The notes under the pieces are model-generated. The model did no database searches. It saw nothing but the letters and a program-made list of their open reading frames with translations, and had not been told where the DNA came from. Shown here one piece after another: positions 40,957 through 52,011 of a stretch of 64,000 nucleotides of DNA. The position numbers were made by a program, and so were the translations under genes. Source of the stretch: Begonia masoniana (taxonomy: Eukaryota; Streptophyta; Magnoliopsida; Cucurbitales; Begoniaceae); contig CM039502.1 in assembly GCA_022432975.1 (NCBI GenBank), positions 25,628,383-25,692,382 of the forward strand, written 5' to 3'. Positions within the stretch are counted from its first letter, which is position 1, and every line of letters starts with the position of its first letter.

Positions 40957-43023
40957 TGTGACGACCTGAAAAATTTCCCTAGACACTATTCCTAAAAATC
41001 CCGTAAAATTTGAACTTTTATCTCAATCCATCAATCTTACTCATTTAAAGACAATTAAATTCATTCAGCGGAAGACAAATTGCGTGTGAAAACCTCGTAT
41101 TAAACCAAACTCGACTAGTAGTACTAAAAATAGTAAAACTTGGGGGGTTTCGGTTGACATGGCCTCTGTAATGAGATTGGTTGACGTGGCCTCTGTAATG
41201 AGATCGGTCAACGACACTTAACTGAAAATTTCTCAAAAGAACTCCAATATGCTGGGGTCAACAATCCCGACTAATTCACACTTAAAATCGGAAGATATGA
41301 AAATCTGAAGGCATGAAATTAGAAGACATGTAATCGAAAGACTTGACTTCTGCTAAAATCGGATGACTTAACATCGGGAGACGTAAAGTCGGAAGACATA
41401 AAAATCGAAAGACATAAACACCTAAGAAATTCAGTCGATGTCGACACTCTTTATCTCAACACTCTGCTGATTGATCGGCTACCCCAGCCGATCGATCGGC
41501 TACCCCAGCCGATCGATCGGCTACCCCTCTGTCTGATGATCTACTTCTTCCTCCTACCTATTTTCTTTTTTCACATCTTCATGACCTGATAGTCTCACAA
41601 CATTACTACTAAACTTCTTCCCGACCTTTTTATACACAAAAAAACTTCAAACCCCAAAATACGTGATTCAAAACGTAAACTTAGACGTGTTAGAAAACGT
41701 GGCGAAAATTCAAGAAAACAAACTGCATGGATCGATCTAAAACCCTACGAATCCATGCATAATCCTAAAAGTCCCAACAGTTCCAGTATAATTAAAAAAA
41801 AAAAAACTTTCAAACAAAAGTTTTAAAACCACGATACTAAACCTATACATCAAGTAAACCCCAAAACTATACAACATGACATACACTACTTCAAAACCTC
41901 ACCCACGGGTCAAAATGCGCCTGACTGCAGCAACTAACCCCGCAAGCTCGTCACGCCAACTGCCTACACGTCGGCCTGAGGCTCGGAGTCCTCATCCGCA
42001 CGGTCTGTACCTACATCATGGAGTTCAACTATGAGCCTATAGCTCAGTAAGATCATAAAATGCGAAGTGATGCATATGTTATGCATGAACGTTTGAAATA
42101 CATGAACACTACTTTACATTACATTCAAGTGCACATGTTGGTATAAGTGGGGCTTATAGAGGAACTGATGCATATACATGCATGACATAACATGACATGA
42201 CATTGGTTAGTAATTTTGTCGGGTCTCAGGGAAGGATAAAAGACATATTGTCCTTGGCGAGGATGGTTTTACATAGTCCCATGGAAGGACAAGAACTTAT
42301 GCCAATCCCCGTCCCACATTTAACCGTATTTTACATTCACATTTATCTTTCTTAACTTCAAATTGCGTGCATAAAATATTTGCATGAATTTTGAGAAAAC
42401 GTGTATGCATGAACATATAATGTGCGTAAACATAACATAATAAAAGACAAGTCCAAGCATAAATGAACAACAAGTCATCAAAACTATACACAGAGCATTA
42501 CACTTACCTTGAGACGTAATCTACGACCTAACTGCCCAACGACAACCCAACAACATAAAAACCTAGTACCTCCGTGATGTAGGGCCTTAAGGGCCAACCT
42601 ATACGTATGAACTTACCTTATGTCCGTAGAGTTTGCGAGCCTTGAACGTGTTGCCTCAGTTAGTCTCGAATCTTAATCGAAGAAAATGGAAGAAATGGAG
42701 GAGAGGAGAGATTTCTTGGCTGGTAAAGGAAAAGAGAAGAAGGAATGAAAAGGGGAGGGTTTCACGTGGAAGAGAGAAAGAGAGCTTGGCTTCTTCAACA
42801 AGCTTGAACAAATGTCATTCATTCATTGGCTCCCACCCAACTACCTTAATTGTCTTCCTAATTTGCCCTTCCATTGGTTTCTAACTAATCCACTATTTAG
42901 CTCGCCGATTTGGTTTCTCAGAAATTCTTTTTTTCCACTAAAATATTCTTTATATTAATATCAAATTAATCATATTCAATAATTATAGGGATAATTACAT
43001 GGTCAAAAATGCCGGGTGTTACA
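40957..43023 (-). repeat. 3' LTR of element G
   Basis: On the + strand it runs from TGTGACGACC to GGGTGTTACA, next to the polypurine tract. It contains GCCGATCGATCGGC palindromes (41470-41530), a duplicated ATGAGATTGGTTGACGTGGCCTCTGT-type segment (41156-41215) and a donor-like AAG|GTAAGT on the minus strand at 42612-42619, followed by GCCCTACATCAC. Confidence 0.85.
41470..41530. repeat. GATCGATC palindrome repeats in G LTR
   Basis: Three ~24-bp units containing GCCGATCGATCGGC and CTACCCCA. Confidence 0.9.
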
Positions 43024-43037
43024 TCCCACCCATCTTA
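43024..43037 (-). promoter_or_regulatory. Polypurine tract of element G
   Basis: TAAGATGGGTGGGA in element sense, next to the LTR. Confidence 0.8.
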
Positions 43038-43062
43038 ATAGAATTTTGTCCCCAAAGTTTGC

Positions 43063-44411
43063 TTAAACAAATAGTTCCATATATTGGCCTCTAACGTCCC
43101 ATCGTCTTTCCTAAGTGGCTTCCTCCACGTTATGATTGTGCCATTGAACCTTCACTAATGGGATCACCCTGTTGCGCAACACTTTGATTGAAGAATCTAA
43201 AATCTTTACGGGCCTTTCTTCATACGTCAGCGTCGGCTGGATATCTATGTCCACCAATTCCACGATCTGAGTATGATCTCGCACACATTTTCTCAGCATC
43301 GAAACGTGAAAAATGTTGTGAACTCCATACATAGACGCTGGCAGTTGTAGTCTGTAAGCCGCGCTTCCTACTCTCTTCAAGATGGGAAATGACCCAATGA
43401 ACCTTGGACTGAGCTTCCCTATTTTACCAAACCTCATCACGCCCTGGAAAGACGACACCTTCAGGAATACATCATCGCCTTCAGTGAACTCCAAGTCTCT
43501 CCTCCTTTGGTTCGCGTAACTTTTCTATCGACACTGAACAATTTGAATTATTTGTTTGATAATAGCCACCTTCTCAGACATGTGCTGTAATAACTCAAGA
43601 TCGACAAGCCTGACTTCTCCAACTTCATCCCAGCGCAAGGGAGACCTGCACCTTTTGTTGTAAAGAGCCTCATACGGAGCCATACCGATCGTAGCTTGGT
43701 ATCTATTATTATAAGAGAACTCCACTAACGGTAAAAACTTGCTCCAAGAAGCTTGAAACTCCAACACACACAACCTTAACATATCTTCCAATATCTGAAT
43801 CGTCCTCTCTGATTGTCCGTCAGTTTATGGATGAAATGTCGTGCTGAAATTTAACTTGGTACCCAAGGAGCTTTGCAAGTTTTTCAAAACCTCGACGTAA
43901 ATCTAGGGTCCGGGTCAGAAACGATTGACACTGGTATTCCATGCAGCTTGATAATCTTGCCAATATATAATTTTGCATACTGATCCATAGAGAATGTCGT
44001 CTTCATAGGTAGAAAATGGGCTGACTTCGTTAGTCTGTCCACAATGACCCATATACTATTATGGCCTCTAGCCATTCTCGGTAGGCCAACAACAAAGTCC
44101 ATAGTGATGTTCTCCCATTTCTATTTGGGGATCGGGAGAGGCTGAAGGCTTCCACCTGGTCGTTGATGTTCAACCTTCACTTGCTGACATACCATACAAG
44201 ACTCCACATATTTGGCAACCTCGTTTTTCATATTTGGCCACAAGAAGTGTAATTTTAGGTCTCGATACATCTTCGTGCTTCCCGGATGTACTGAGAAAGA
44301 AGACAAGTGGGCTTCCGATAAAATGTCCTTTCGTAGCTCCACATCTCTCGGAACGTACCACCGGTCCTTGAACTTCAAAATACCATCTCTCGAATGACTG
44401 AAATCGGAAGA
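43063..44411 (-). pseudogene. Integrase and chromodomain of element G
   Basis: Shows the HHCC region (HLSSFSVHPGSTKMYRDLK, CMVCQQVK), [10 protein letters not shown] and [11 protein letters not shown] for the first two acidic positions, MAPYEALYNKRCRSPLRWDE, and a chromodomain-like tail (PVKILDSSIKVLRN, VEEAT then stop at a Trp position). Several stops: one replaces Gln in the HPQTDG segment, another follows IVQCR near 43523. The upstream end is cut by the Cassandra LTR at 44412. Confidence 0.9.
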
Positions 44412-44677
44412 TGTAACGACCCCTTTTCCCAGCAAGATATTGTCCGCTCTGGGGATAGGGCCATAGCACAATATCCTCCTCTCACGGCTTTGTTTGGCGA
44501 GAACTTCCCGGAAGGTCACCCAACCTGGGATTGCTCTCGCCGAAGCACTTTTAACTTCGGAGTTCTTATGGGATCCGTTGCCAATTGTGCTCCAAAACGC
44601 ATCTTGCTATGTTGGGAGAGTCTCTTTACATATGTTTCATTTCCACATACTTCCCCAAGCGATGTGGGATTGTGACA
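44412..44677 (-). mobile_element. Cassandra-type LTR with 5S-derived segment
   Basis: On the + strand it runs from TGTAACGACC to TTGTGACA, 266 bp. In element sense it starts TGTCACAATCCCACATCGC and includes a 5S-like segment. It is preceded in element sense by AAAAAGGGGGT, a possible polypurine tract, which would make it a 3' LTR. Cassandra LTRs are known to carry 5S promoters. No target duplication is visible, and the rest of the element is missing. Confidence 0.78.
44498..44603 (-). other. 5S rRNA-derived Pol III promoter region
   Basis: The reverse complement follows plant 5S rRNA over ~105 nt, with GATCCCATAAGAACTCCG, an A box (GTTAAAAGTGCTTCGGCGAG) and a C-box-like GGGTGACCTTCCGGGAAGTT. 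It is embedded in an LTR and not a 5S gene. Confidence 0.85.
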
Positions 44678-44838
44678 ACCCCCTTTTTACGACCCGTCAC
44701 CTTCCGGTTCGCCCGCGCGGACGTACTGCCATCTGGGTTCCGGTTCGTGCAGCCATCGTACCCATACGTACACATCCGGGTCATCACAGCAGAGGGTTTA
44801 GGCAACTTGCTCATTATATCGGCCATTTCCTTCAAATC
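44678..44838. other. Orphan 161-bp segment between Cassandra LTR and element A
   Basis: Relatively GC-rich. It ends with AAATC (44834-44838), the target duplication of A, so before A inserted it was continuous with G sequence at 54622. It may be Cassandra interior or altered G sequence. No match recognised. Confidence 0.4.
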
Positions 44839-45207
44839 TGTAATACCCGGCTTTTCGGGATATTAATATTATATTATATGATGGCATTTTTGTAAATATG
44901 TCAAAATAAGTCCGTTTTACAAAAAGAAAGCGTTATTAGGATCCTAACGATTAATTGGAATTATAAGAAATTTGCGAGAATTTTCGGAGTAATTACGTTT
45001 CTCGTAATATAAAGGACGTGTTAGTAAAAATAGTAAACGGGGCCCGTTTTGCAAACGGACAGTTTTAATAAATCTCAGATAATAAGTCGGAGTTAATGGT
45101 GAAATAAGAAAATTTGGAGAAACCGAATCGCTAGCCAATTAACGAAACAAAGGACGAAACAAATAGAAAATCAAAGGAAAGGTAAAACGGTAAATTGCCA
45201 AATCAAA

Positions 45208-45218
45208 TTATAAAATAA
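45208..45218 (+). promoter_or_regulatory. TATA box of A 5' LTR
   Basis: TTATAAAATAA is followed by a pyrimidine-rich leader (CTTCTTTTCTTCTTCATTTT) that ends CTCTAG|GTATGA near 45384, a plausible first exon end. The copy in the 3' LTR is at 52401-52411. Confidence 0.55.
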
Positions 45219-45760
45219 CAGAAACTTCTTTTCTTCTTCATTTTCTTCTCTGCTTTGTGAATCGCCAAAGAGCTTAGGCGATTTTTCCTCTCTGCCGTCG
45301 ACAGCGATTCAACATTCTGACCTCCGCTCGTCCTCCGTTCTTCCTCCGTTCTTCACGTTTTCTCCTCCAATCGACGCTCTAGGTATGAATCTATAGTTTT
45401 AGAGCGTTAATTTTCGGTTTTTTAGAAAGTTATACGTTTAGGTTATACGATTAGGGTTTTATTAAAAATGCGATTTAGGATTCGAAATTTATAGATTTGC
45501 CGTGTTTAAGGATAGAAAGGATGTATTGAATGTTATTGGATGAAGTTAAATCGATTTGTGAAAAAGTTAAAATTTGTGGATTTTTGGGTTTTTAGGAAAA
45601 CTTGTTAATTGTGGTTTTAAACTATCGAGCATTAATTTGTGGTTTAAATGTCGATTAGTTAAGTTAAGATTTTAAGAATTTCCTTAGTTAAGGATTTTAT
45701 TAGTTTGGGCATTAAATTGTTTAAAGCTCGTTTTAACGACAATTTGGTGAAATTGCCTAG

Positions 45761-45805
45761 CTGAACAACGCTTGTGGACGGAGCTTAAACTGCAACAGGC
45801 ACGAG
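45761..45805 (+). promoter_or_regulatory. Predicted leader exon 2 with 5' splice site, element A
   Basis: Preceded by TTGCCTAG, ends GCACGAG|GTAAGT (GT at 45806-45807). CTACACCGTACG follows. The 3' LTR copy has the exon starting GTGAACAACG, as in N. Confidence 0.55.
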
Positions 45806-46987
45806 GTAAGTTATCGTGACTTGCTTGACCGATTGGTCTACACCGTACGTCGAGGTCGTCTCGAGGAAATTTGGTGACGTGTATGTTTAAATTGTTTTGG
45901 TTGGGTAGTTAGGATTAGTTCTTTATAGGTTATGTCTTTAATTGCTTTTATTGTCTCGATAGTATGAGTCATGTATGTTTACTTTGTGTCATATTGAACT
46001 GTTCACGCATCATGTGTTTTATAAGAGCATGAAAATGAATTTTCTCACGATGTTTTAAAGAAAAGATGGCAATGCGGCCCGGAGGGGGGCTATTGATCTA
46101 TTGTGTAGGCACGCAGGGGTCTGTCACAATACCGCATTTAACACGTAATCATACAGTTTACAGTTTACAGTTTATAGGTCATGCGAGATGGGGCTCATAC
46201 ACGGCTGTACGTGTTGTAAGCGTGTACCCCCCTCCTCTAGCTAGAAAGAGTAGTCCGACTACTGGATGTGCTCTCTCCAGTTAGGGGGTTAGGATCTCGG
46301 TGACACCCACAGAGTAAAGTAAAGTAAAGAAAATGATGCATGATTTATGAATTCATATGCACAGCATGCATTTACATTTACAAGAGCTTACTAAGATTTT
46401 TATCTCATAGTGTATCCGTATGGTGTAGGTGACCTCGATATAGGTGAGGACGAGATCCCTCTACCTGAGGAATGATGCAGTTGATGAAGGACAGCTTGCG
46501 TGGGTGTGCTGGCGCAGTCGATGCTTAACCTGACCCGTGGGGATGTATGTACGTGTTTTGAGGGTGTTGGGTTATTTTGGGAATTGTCGGGCTGTTGGTT
46601 GTACAGTTAGAACATTTTAGGATGCTTGGTTCTGGATAGTTGATAGGTTGATATTTTGATGTTTTGAAGTTTTTTTTTAAGCGTTTTGGAAAACTCGTTT
46701 TATAAATGTTTGGTATTAGGAAATGTTCAGTTTTTAAACATATCCACGTGAATTGTTTTTACGAAAACGGGTTATGTTTTAATTGAGTTTTGAGTCGTTA
46801 TTTCAGATGATTGGTAAAATAGGAAATGGGTGGGTTTATGAAAGAGTGGTATTGATGATTATTGAATGGTTTAGTGTTTATGTATATAAGGTAAGAGAAT
46901 TGAGTACGCAGGGGAAAGGAGGAAAAGGAAAGAAAAGAAGAGAAGAGGGAAAAGGGAGCGCTGGTTCTCTGGAAATCCAGAGGACCT

Positions 46988-47080
46988 GGCGATCAATCGC
47001 CAGGCAGGGGCAATTGATCGCCCCTCCCTCTGTCGCGCGATCGCCAAGGGTGGCGATCGCTGGGCAGGCGACTGATCGCC
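46988..47080. repeat. GGCGATCG palindrome block, A 5' LTR (short form)
   Basis: Several GGCGATNNATCGCC-type palindromes within ~90 bp. The 3' LTR form (54178-54377) is about 105 bp longer. The deletion endpoints share GGC. Confidence 0.85.
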
Positions 47081-47344
47081 CATGCAAAAAGGGACGCTTG
47101 TTCCCTTTTTGTCCCTGGTTTCACTGGCCGATTGTGTTTTATTAAGTTTTATTGTTTTAAATGAATGTTTTAATTGTGTTTTCTTTAATTGTTTTACAGT
47201 TTTATTATATGGTTTTCAAAATAGATTCGAACGTTTTACAAATTTTGGTTTCCGCTTTAAATTCCGTTTAAATGCAATTAAAGTTATTAGGATAAAAAAA
47301 AGAATAGAGAAAATTGGGTACAGTGTTAGGGTCGTCACAACTTA

Positions 47345-47356
47345 TGGTATCAGAGC
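47345..47356 (+). promoter_or_regulatory. Primer-binding site of element A
   Basis: TGGTATCAGAGC, 5 nt after the LTR. Confidence 0.93.
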
Positions 47357-47484
47357 TCCCGAGTTTTAAAATCAGTTCTGTAGACTGCTCGACTGCACAG
47401 CCACTACGCGGACATCTTCATCAACTGTAAGTACGTTTATAGCTTTATCTGATTTATAGTTTCTTAGAATTTTTTGCTTTTAAT

Positions 47485-48510
47485 ATGGTGCGTCAAGGAA
47501 ATGACCGAGATGACTGAGACGATACGATAGATACTCTCAAGGACTTCATTGCCCAACAGTCCCAACATATGGAGCGTTAGGCCCAACAAATGGAAAGGCA
47601 GTCCCAACAACTGGGCACCTTAATTGACCGCGAGGGCGTTAGAGCTCGGGAGGCAGCGACTCCTAGCAATAAGGGAATGAAGAGATTCCAGAAGCTCCAA
47701 CCTCTGATATTTAATGGACAGTCTACGGATCCCTCTTCAGCTGAGGAGTGGATACGTACTATGGAGGACATGCTGGCCTATGCTAGCATTGAGGACGGAG
47801 AAAGGGTTGCGTTGGTGACCTACCACCTAGCGTTAGATGCTCGGTTTTGGTGGGATTCCATCAAGATGACCACCGATGTGACGATTATGGGTTGGGAGCG
47901 ATTCAGAGAGTTGTTTTATGACAAGTATTTCAGCCATACCGTACGAGAGGCGAAGATGGTTGAATTGATGTAGTTACGACAGGTTAGTTCTATTGCCGAG
48001 TATGTGAGGAAGTTTGAAGCACTGTCCCGATTCGCGCCACGTCAAGTCAGCGTTAATGAGGACAAGGTACGCAGATTTTTACAGGGACTTGGCCAGGAAT
48101 TTCGGATGCGTCTTACTATATCTGGGGGTACAGAATGTATCCTATGACGAGATTGTGGCCAGAGCACTTGAGATAGAGGCAGTTTATCATAGTTCTGCCA
48201 AACCGAGGGAGCCATCTAAGGGCTTCTTCCGAGAGATTCACCCTCAGATCAGGAGTAAGGGCTGGCAACCGAGAGCACAGCCACAGCAACAACAGCAGAG
48301 AGGCGTTAAAAGGCCTTTAGAGGGAGGCAATGATCGAGGGAAAGACAAGCAGGTACAAGGGGCTTCTCAGATACCCTTTTGCCCTAAATGCCAGAGGGAG
48401 CACAGGGGCCAGTGCAGATTAGGCACGAATGTGTGCTATTGGTGTGGCGACGTAGGCCATTTTGTTAAAGACTGCCCGAAGCAAGGTCGAGATCAGTCAG
48501 GCACTGATCA
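47485..48510 (+). pseudogene. gag of element A
   Basis: ATG at 47485 begins MVRQGNDRDD, followed by a stop and a Gln-rich coiled start (AQQMERQSQQLGTLIDRE). The capsid part contains AEEWIRTMEDMLAY, DARFWWDSIKMTTD and YDKYFSHTVREAK, then a stop at 47971. A frameshift near 48100-48150 precedes the C-terminal part with a CCHC knuckle at 48434-48475 ([14 protein letters not shown]). It is the start of the polyprotein. Confidence 0.92.
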
Positions 48511-49215
48511 GAGGAGGATTATGCCGAGGATCTTTGCATTTATCGAGCCTGGTGATGTCGACGACGAGGCTCATCCCTCTGTGATAGCAGGTACTATTTT
48601 GATTATGGGTACAGCTGTATTTACTTTGATGGATACAGGAGCTACGCACTCCTTCATATCGACTGCATGCATGACTAGATTGGGATTAGAGTCTGAGTTA
48701 GCTGGAGTCGAGTATAGAGTGATGCTGCCTTCAGGAGAACATATGCAGTCAGAATGTATTCTCCAGGGCATTGTCATCTCAGTGGGGGATATTACCCTTT
48801 ATGCTCATTTGATAGTTATGAGCATAGAGCGGTATTATCTTATCTTAGGGATGGACTGGCTTTCACAACACTTCGCCACCATCGACTGTCGATCCGGGAT
48901 TGTGACCTTTCGACCCCCGGGTAAAGCCGAGTTTTCTTGTCAGGCGATGAACCGATTGAGTGGATCGCCTATTTCTTATTCCATGAAGGTCAACAAGCAG
49001 TTTAAAGGTGAGTGCTCTATTTATTTGGCCGCAGTATTTGAAATTCAGTTACTCAGTGAATTAAGGCCGAGTGACATTCCTATCGTCAGAGAATTCTCTG
49101 AGATCTTCCTTGATGATCTCCCTAGTTTACCGCCAGACCGGGAGATTGAATTTACTATTGATGTGTATCCGAACACCGCGCCAAGGTTTAAAAATCCGTA
49201 CCGGTTGGCACCAGC
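48511..49215 (+). pseudogene. Aspartic protease of element A
   Basis: [10 protein letters not shown] with the catalytic Asp at 48632, plus [12 protein letters not shown]. The frame is open from 48014 through most of RT, so this domain itself is intact. [18 protein letters not shown] leads on to RT. Confidence 0.92.
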
Positions 49216-49985
49216 CGAGTTGAAAGAGCTGAAGACTCAGCTTGACGAGTTATTGAAGAAGGGTTTTATTCGACCTAGTGTTTCACCCTGGGGTGCACCC
49301 GTTCTATTCGTCAAGAAGAAAGACAGAACCCTCAGGATGTGCGTGGATTATAGAGAGCTGAATAAGCTTACAGTGAAGAATAAGTATCCACTGCCCCGGA
49401 TTGATGATTTATTTGATCAGCTGCAAGGTGCCCGTGTATTTTTGAGGATTGATCTACGCTCGGGTTACAATCAGTTGAAGGTCCGGAAGGAAAATATACC
49501 AAAAACGGCATTCCGAACCAGGTACGGGCATTACGAGTTCCTTGTCATGTCTTTTGGACTCACTAATGCTCCTGCAGCGTTTATGGATTTGATGAACCGT
49601 GTCTTCAAGGAGTACCTGGACAAGTTCGTGGTGGTTTTCATCGACGACATTCTGATCTACTCTAAGACGAAGGAAGAACACGAGGAGCATCTGAGGATTG
49701 TTCTGAGGATTCTATGTCAGCACCAGCTATATCCAAAGTTTTCTAAGTGCGAGTTTTGGTTGGATAGAGTCAGTTTTCTTGGCCATATCATATCATAGGA
49801 AGGAGTTTCTATTGATCCGAGCAAGATTCAGGTGGTCAGAGATTGGCCACAACCGAAGAACGTACGTGAGGTGCGTGGATTTCTCGGGTTAGCTGGTTAT
49901 TATCGGAAGTTCATAGAGGGATTTTCGAAGATTGCAGTTCCTCTTTCACGTTTGACTCGAAAGAGCGAGAAGTTTGTATGGTCGG
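49216..49985 (+). pseudogene. Reverse transcriptase of element A
   Basis: [58 protein letters not shown] and the catalytic FIDD at 49637-49648, in a frame open until TAG at 49796-49798 (between HIIS and EGVSIDPS). The thumb with [17 protein letters not shown] follows the stop. Confidence 0.94.
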
Positions 49986-50575
49986 CTGCTTGTGATGATA
50001 GTTTTATGGAGTTAAAGCAGAGGTTGACCACCGCTCTAGTATTGACGCTACCTGTTGAGGGTGACAAGTTCAGTATTTATTGTGATGTGTCTGGAGTTTG
50101 ACTCGGTTGTGTATTGATGCAGGAGGGGAGAGTTATTGCCTTATGCTTCTCGGCAGTTGAAGCCGTATGAGCAGAATTATCCTACGCACGACCTTGAGTT
50201 AGCAGCCGTGGTCTTCGCACTGAAGATATGGAGACATTATTTATATGGGCAGTAGTGTGAAATATTTTCCGACCACAAGAGCTTGAAGTATTTATTTACG
50301 CAGAAGGAGTTGAATATGCGACAGAGAAGGTGGCTTGAGTTCGTCAAGGATTATGATTTTGATATTAAGTACCACCCAGGAAAGGCGAACAAGGTTGCTG
50401 ATGCTTTGAGTAGAGTGCCTTCTGTGAGTCAGCCTTCACTTGCAGCGTTGTCAGTTACATTACGGTCTGAGATTGAGAGGTTCGATGTGGAGATTGTGGC
50501 AGAGTTGTCCAGTATGCTCACCAACATTTTTCTCAGGCCGACTATTCTAGATAAGATATGTGAAGCTTAGTAGAA
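49986..50575 (+). pseudogene. RNase H of element A
   Basis: FSIYCDVSGV then a stop and [13 protein letters not shown], a one-base frameshift, [29 protein letters not shown] and [14 protein letters not shown]. At least two more stops occur, one at the YGQ-CEI position near 50253 and one at 50568-50570. Confidence 0.9.
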
Positions 50576-51971
50576 TGATATGGAGTGTGAGGAGCTTCGA
50601 TTGAGTTTGACATCTGGAGACGAGTCTGAGTTTAACTTGTCAGACGATGGTATTCTGAAGTTCAGGCATAGGTGGTACGTGCCTGACGACGAGGAGCTGA
50701 AGAAAGAGATATTGGCTGAGGCACATTCTTCGGCATATTCTGTACACCCGGGAAGTACTAAGATGTATCGGGATTTAAAGCAACATTTCTGGTGGCCGAA
50801 CATGAAGAGGGAGGTTGCAAAGTACGTTGAGACCTGTTTAGTGTGTCAACAAGTAAAGGACAGAGCACCAGAGACCGGCCGGAACATTACAGCCACTGCC
50901 GATTCCAGAGTGGAAGTGGGAGCAGATCTCCATGGATTTTATTGTGGGGCTCTCGAGGACAACGAAAGGACAGGACGGCATCTGGGTGATCGTGGACCGA
51001 TTGACAAAGTTGGCCCACTTCTTAGCTGTGAAGATGACGTCTTCGATGGATCAGCTCGCAGAGCTTTATGTGCAGGAGATTGTGAGATTGCACGGAGTAC
51101 CAGTTTCGATTGTCTCCGACAGAGATCCGAGATTTACATCGAAGTTTTAGAAGAGTCTGCACAAAGCTATGAGGACTCAGCTTAATTTTAGCACGGCATT
51201 TCATCCTCAGATTGATGGTCAGACAGAGAGGACGAATCAGATTTGGAGGATATGCTCAGAGCTTGTGTGCTGGAGTTTCAGGGATCGTGGAGCAGGTATT
51301 TACCACTGATCAAGTTCTGGTATAATAACAGCTTCCAGGCTACCATCGGGATGGCTCCGTACGAAGCTTTATATGGGCGAAAATGTAGGTCTCCGTTATA
51401 TTGGGATGAGGTTGGCGAGGCCAGCATCGTTGGTCCTGAGATTCTACAGCAAACGGCAGATAAGATTGCCGTTATTCGACAGCGTATTGAGATAGCTCAG
51501 AGCCGACAGAAGTGCTATGCTGACACGAGATGACGAGAGCTAGAGTTCGAAGAAGGTGATGAAGTTTATTTAAAGATTTCTCTGTTTAAGGGAGTTATGC
51601 GATTCAGAAGGAGGGATAAGTTAAACCCTTGTTATGTGGGGCCCTTTCCTATTCTGAAGAGGATCGGGAAGATGGCGTACCGATTAGAGCTTTCGGCTTC
51701 TATGGAGGGTATCCACGATGTATTTCATGTATCTATGCTTTGGAAGTGTTTACGTGATCCGTCGCATGTCGTGGAGGCTAGAGAGATCGAGGTACAGCCT
51801 ACCTTGACTTATGAGGAGAGGCCGGTACGTATTTTGGAGTCTTCCATTAAAGTTTTGCACAACAAAGAGATTCCGCTAGTCAAAGTTCTATGGCGGAACC
51901 ACGAGGTGGAAGAGACTACGTGGGAGCGGCAGCAGGATATGATGGCTAAGTATCCTGAGTTATTTGTATAG
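50576..51971 (+). pseudogene. Integrase and chromodomain of element A
   Basis: HHCC region ([27 protein letters not shown]), a frameshift near 50880, [21 protein letters not shown] then a stop, FHPQIDGQTERTNQ with the Glu of the triad, another frameshift near 51240, GMAPYEALYGRKCRSPLYWD, a stop after CYADTR, GPFPILKRIG and a chromodomain-like tail (PVRILESSIKVLHNKEIP, VEETTWERQQDM) ending at 51971. Confidence 0.92.
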
Positions 51972-51998
51972 TTAAATTTTGTGGACAAAATTCTAAAT

Positions 51999-52011
51999 AA
52001 GGTGGGTGAAA
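51999..52011 (+). promoter_or_regulatory. Polypurine tract of element A
   Basis: AAGGTGGGTGAAA immediately before the 3' LTR. Confidence 0.85.

Larger units (their letters stand above)
44839..47339 (+). repeat. 5' LTR of element A
   Basis: Runs from TGTAATACCC to GGTCGTCACA. Includes TATA (45208-45218), leader exon 2 (45761-45805) and the GATCG palindrome block (46988-47080). Confidence 0.93.

Noticed and set aside
44498..44603. 5S rRNA gene
   Set aside because: Diverged and embedded in an LTR-like unit with TG/CA-type ends. Better explained as a Cassandra promoter segment.
44407..44682. Target duplication for the Cassandra LTR
   Set aside because: Flanks GAAGA and ACCCC do not match. The copy is probably partial.
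46783..47145. 120-160 codon frames in A LTRs and the palindrome
   Set aside because: Non-coding LTR sequence read through the GATCG palindrome block. Frame length differs between LTR copies.
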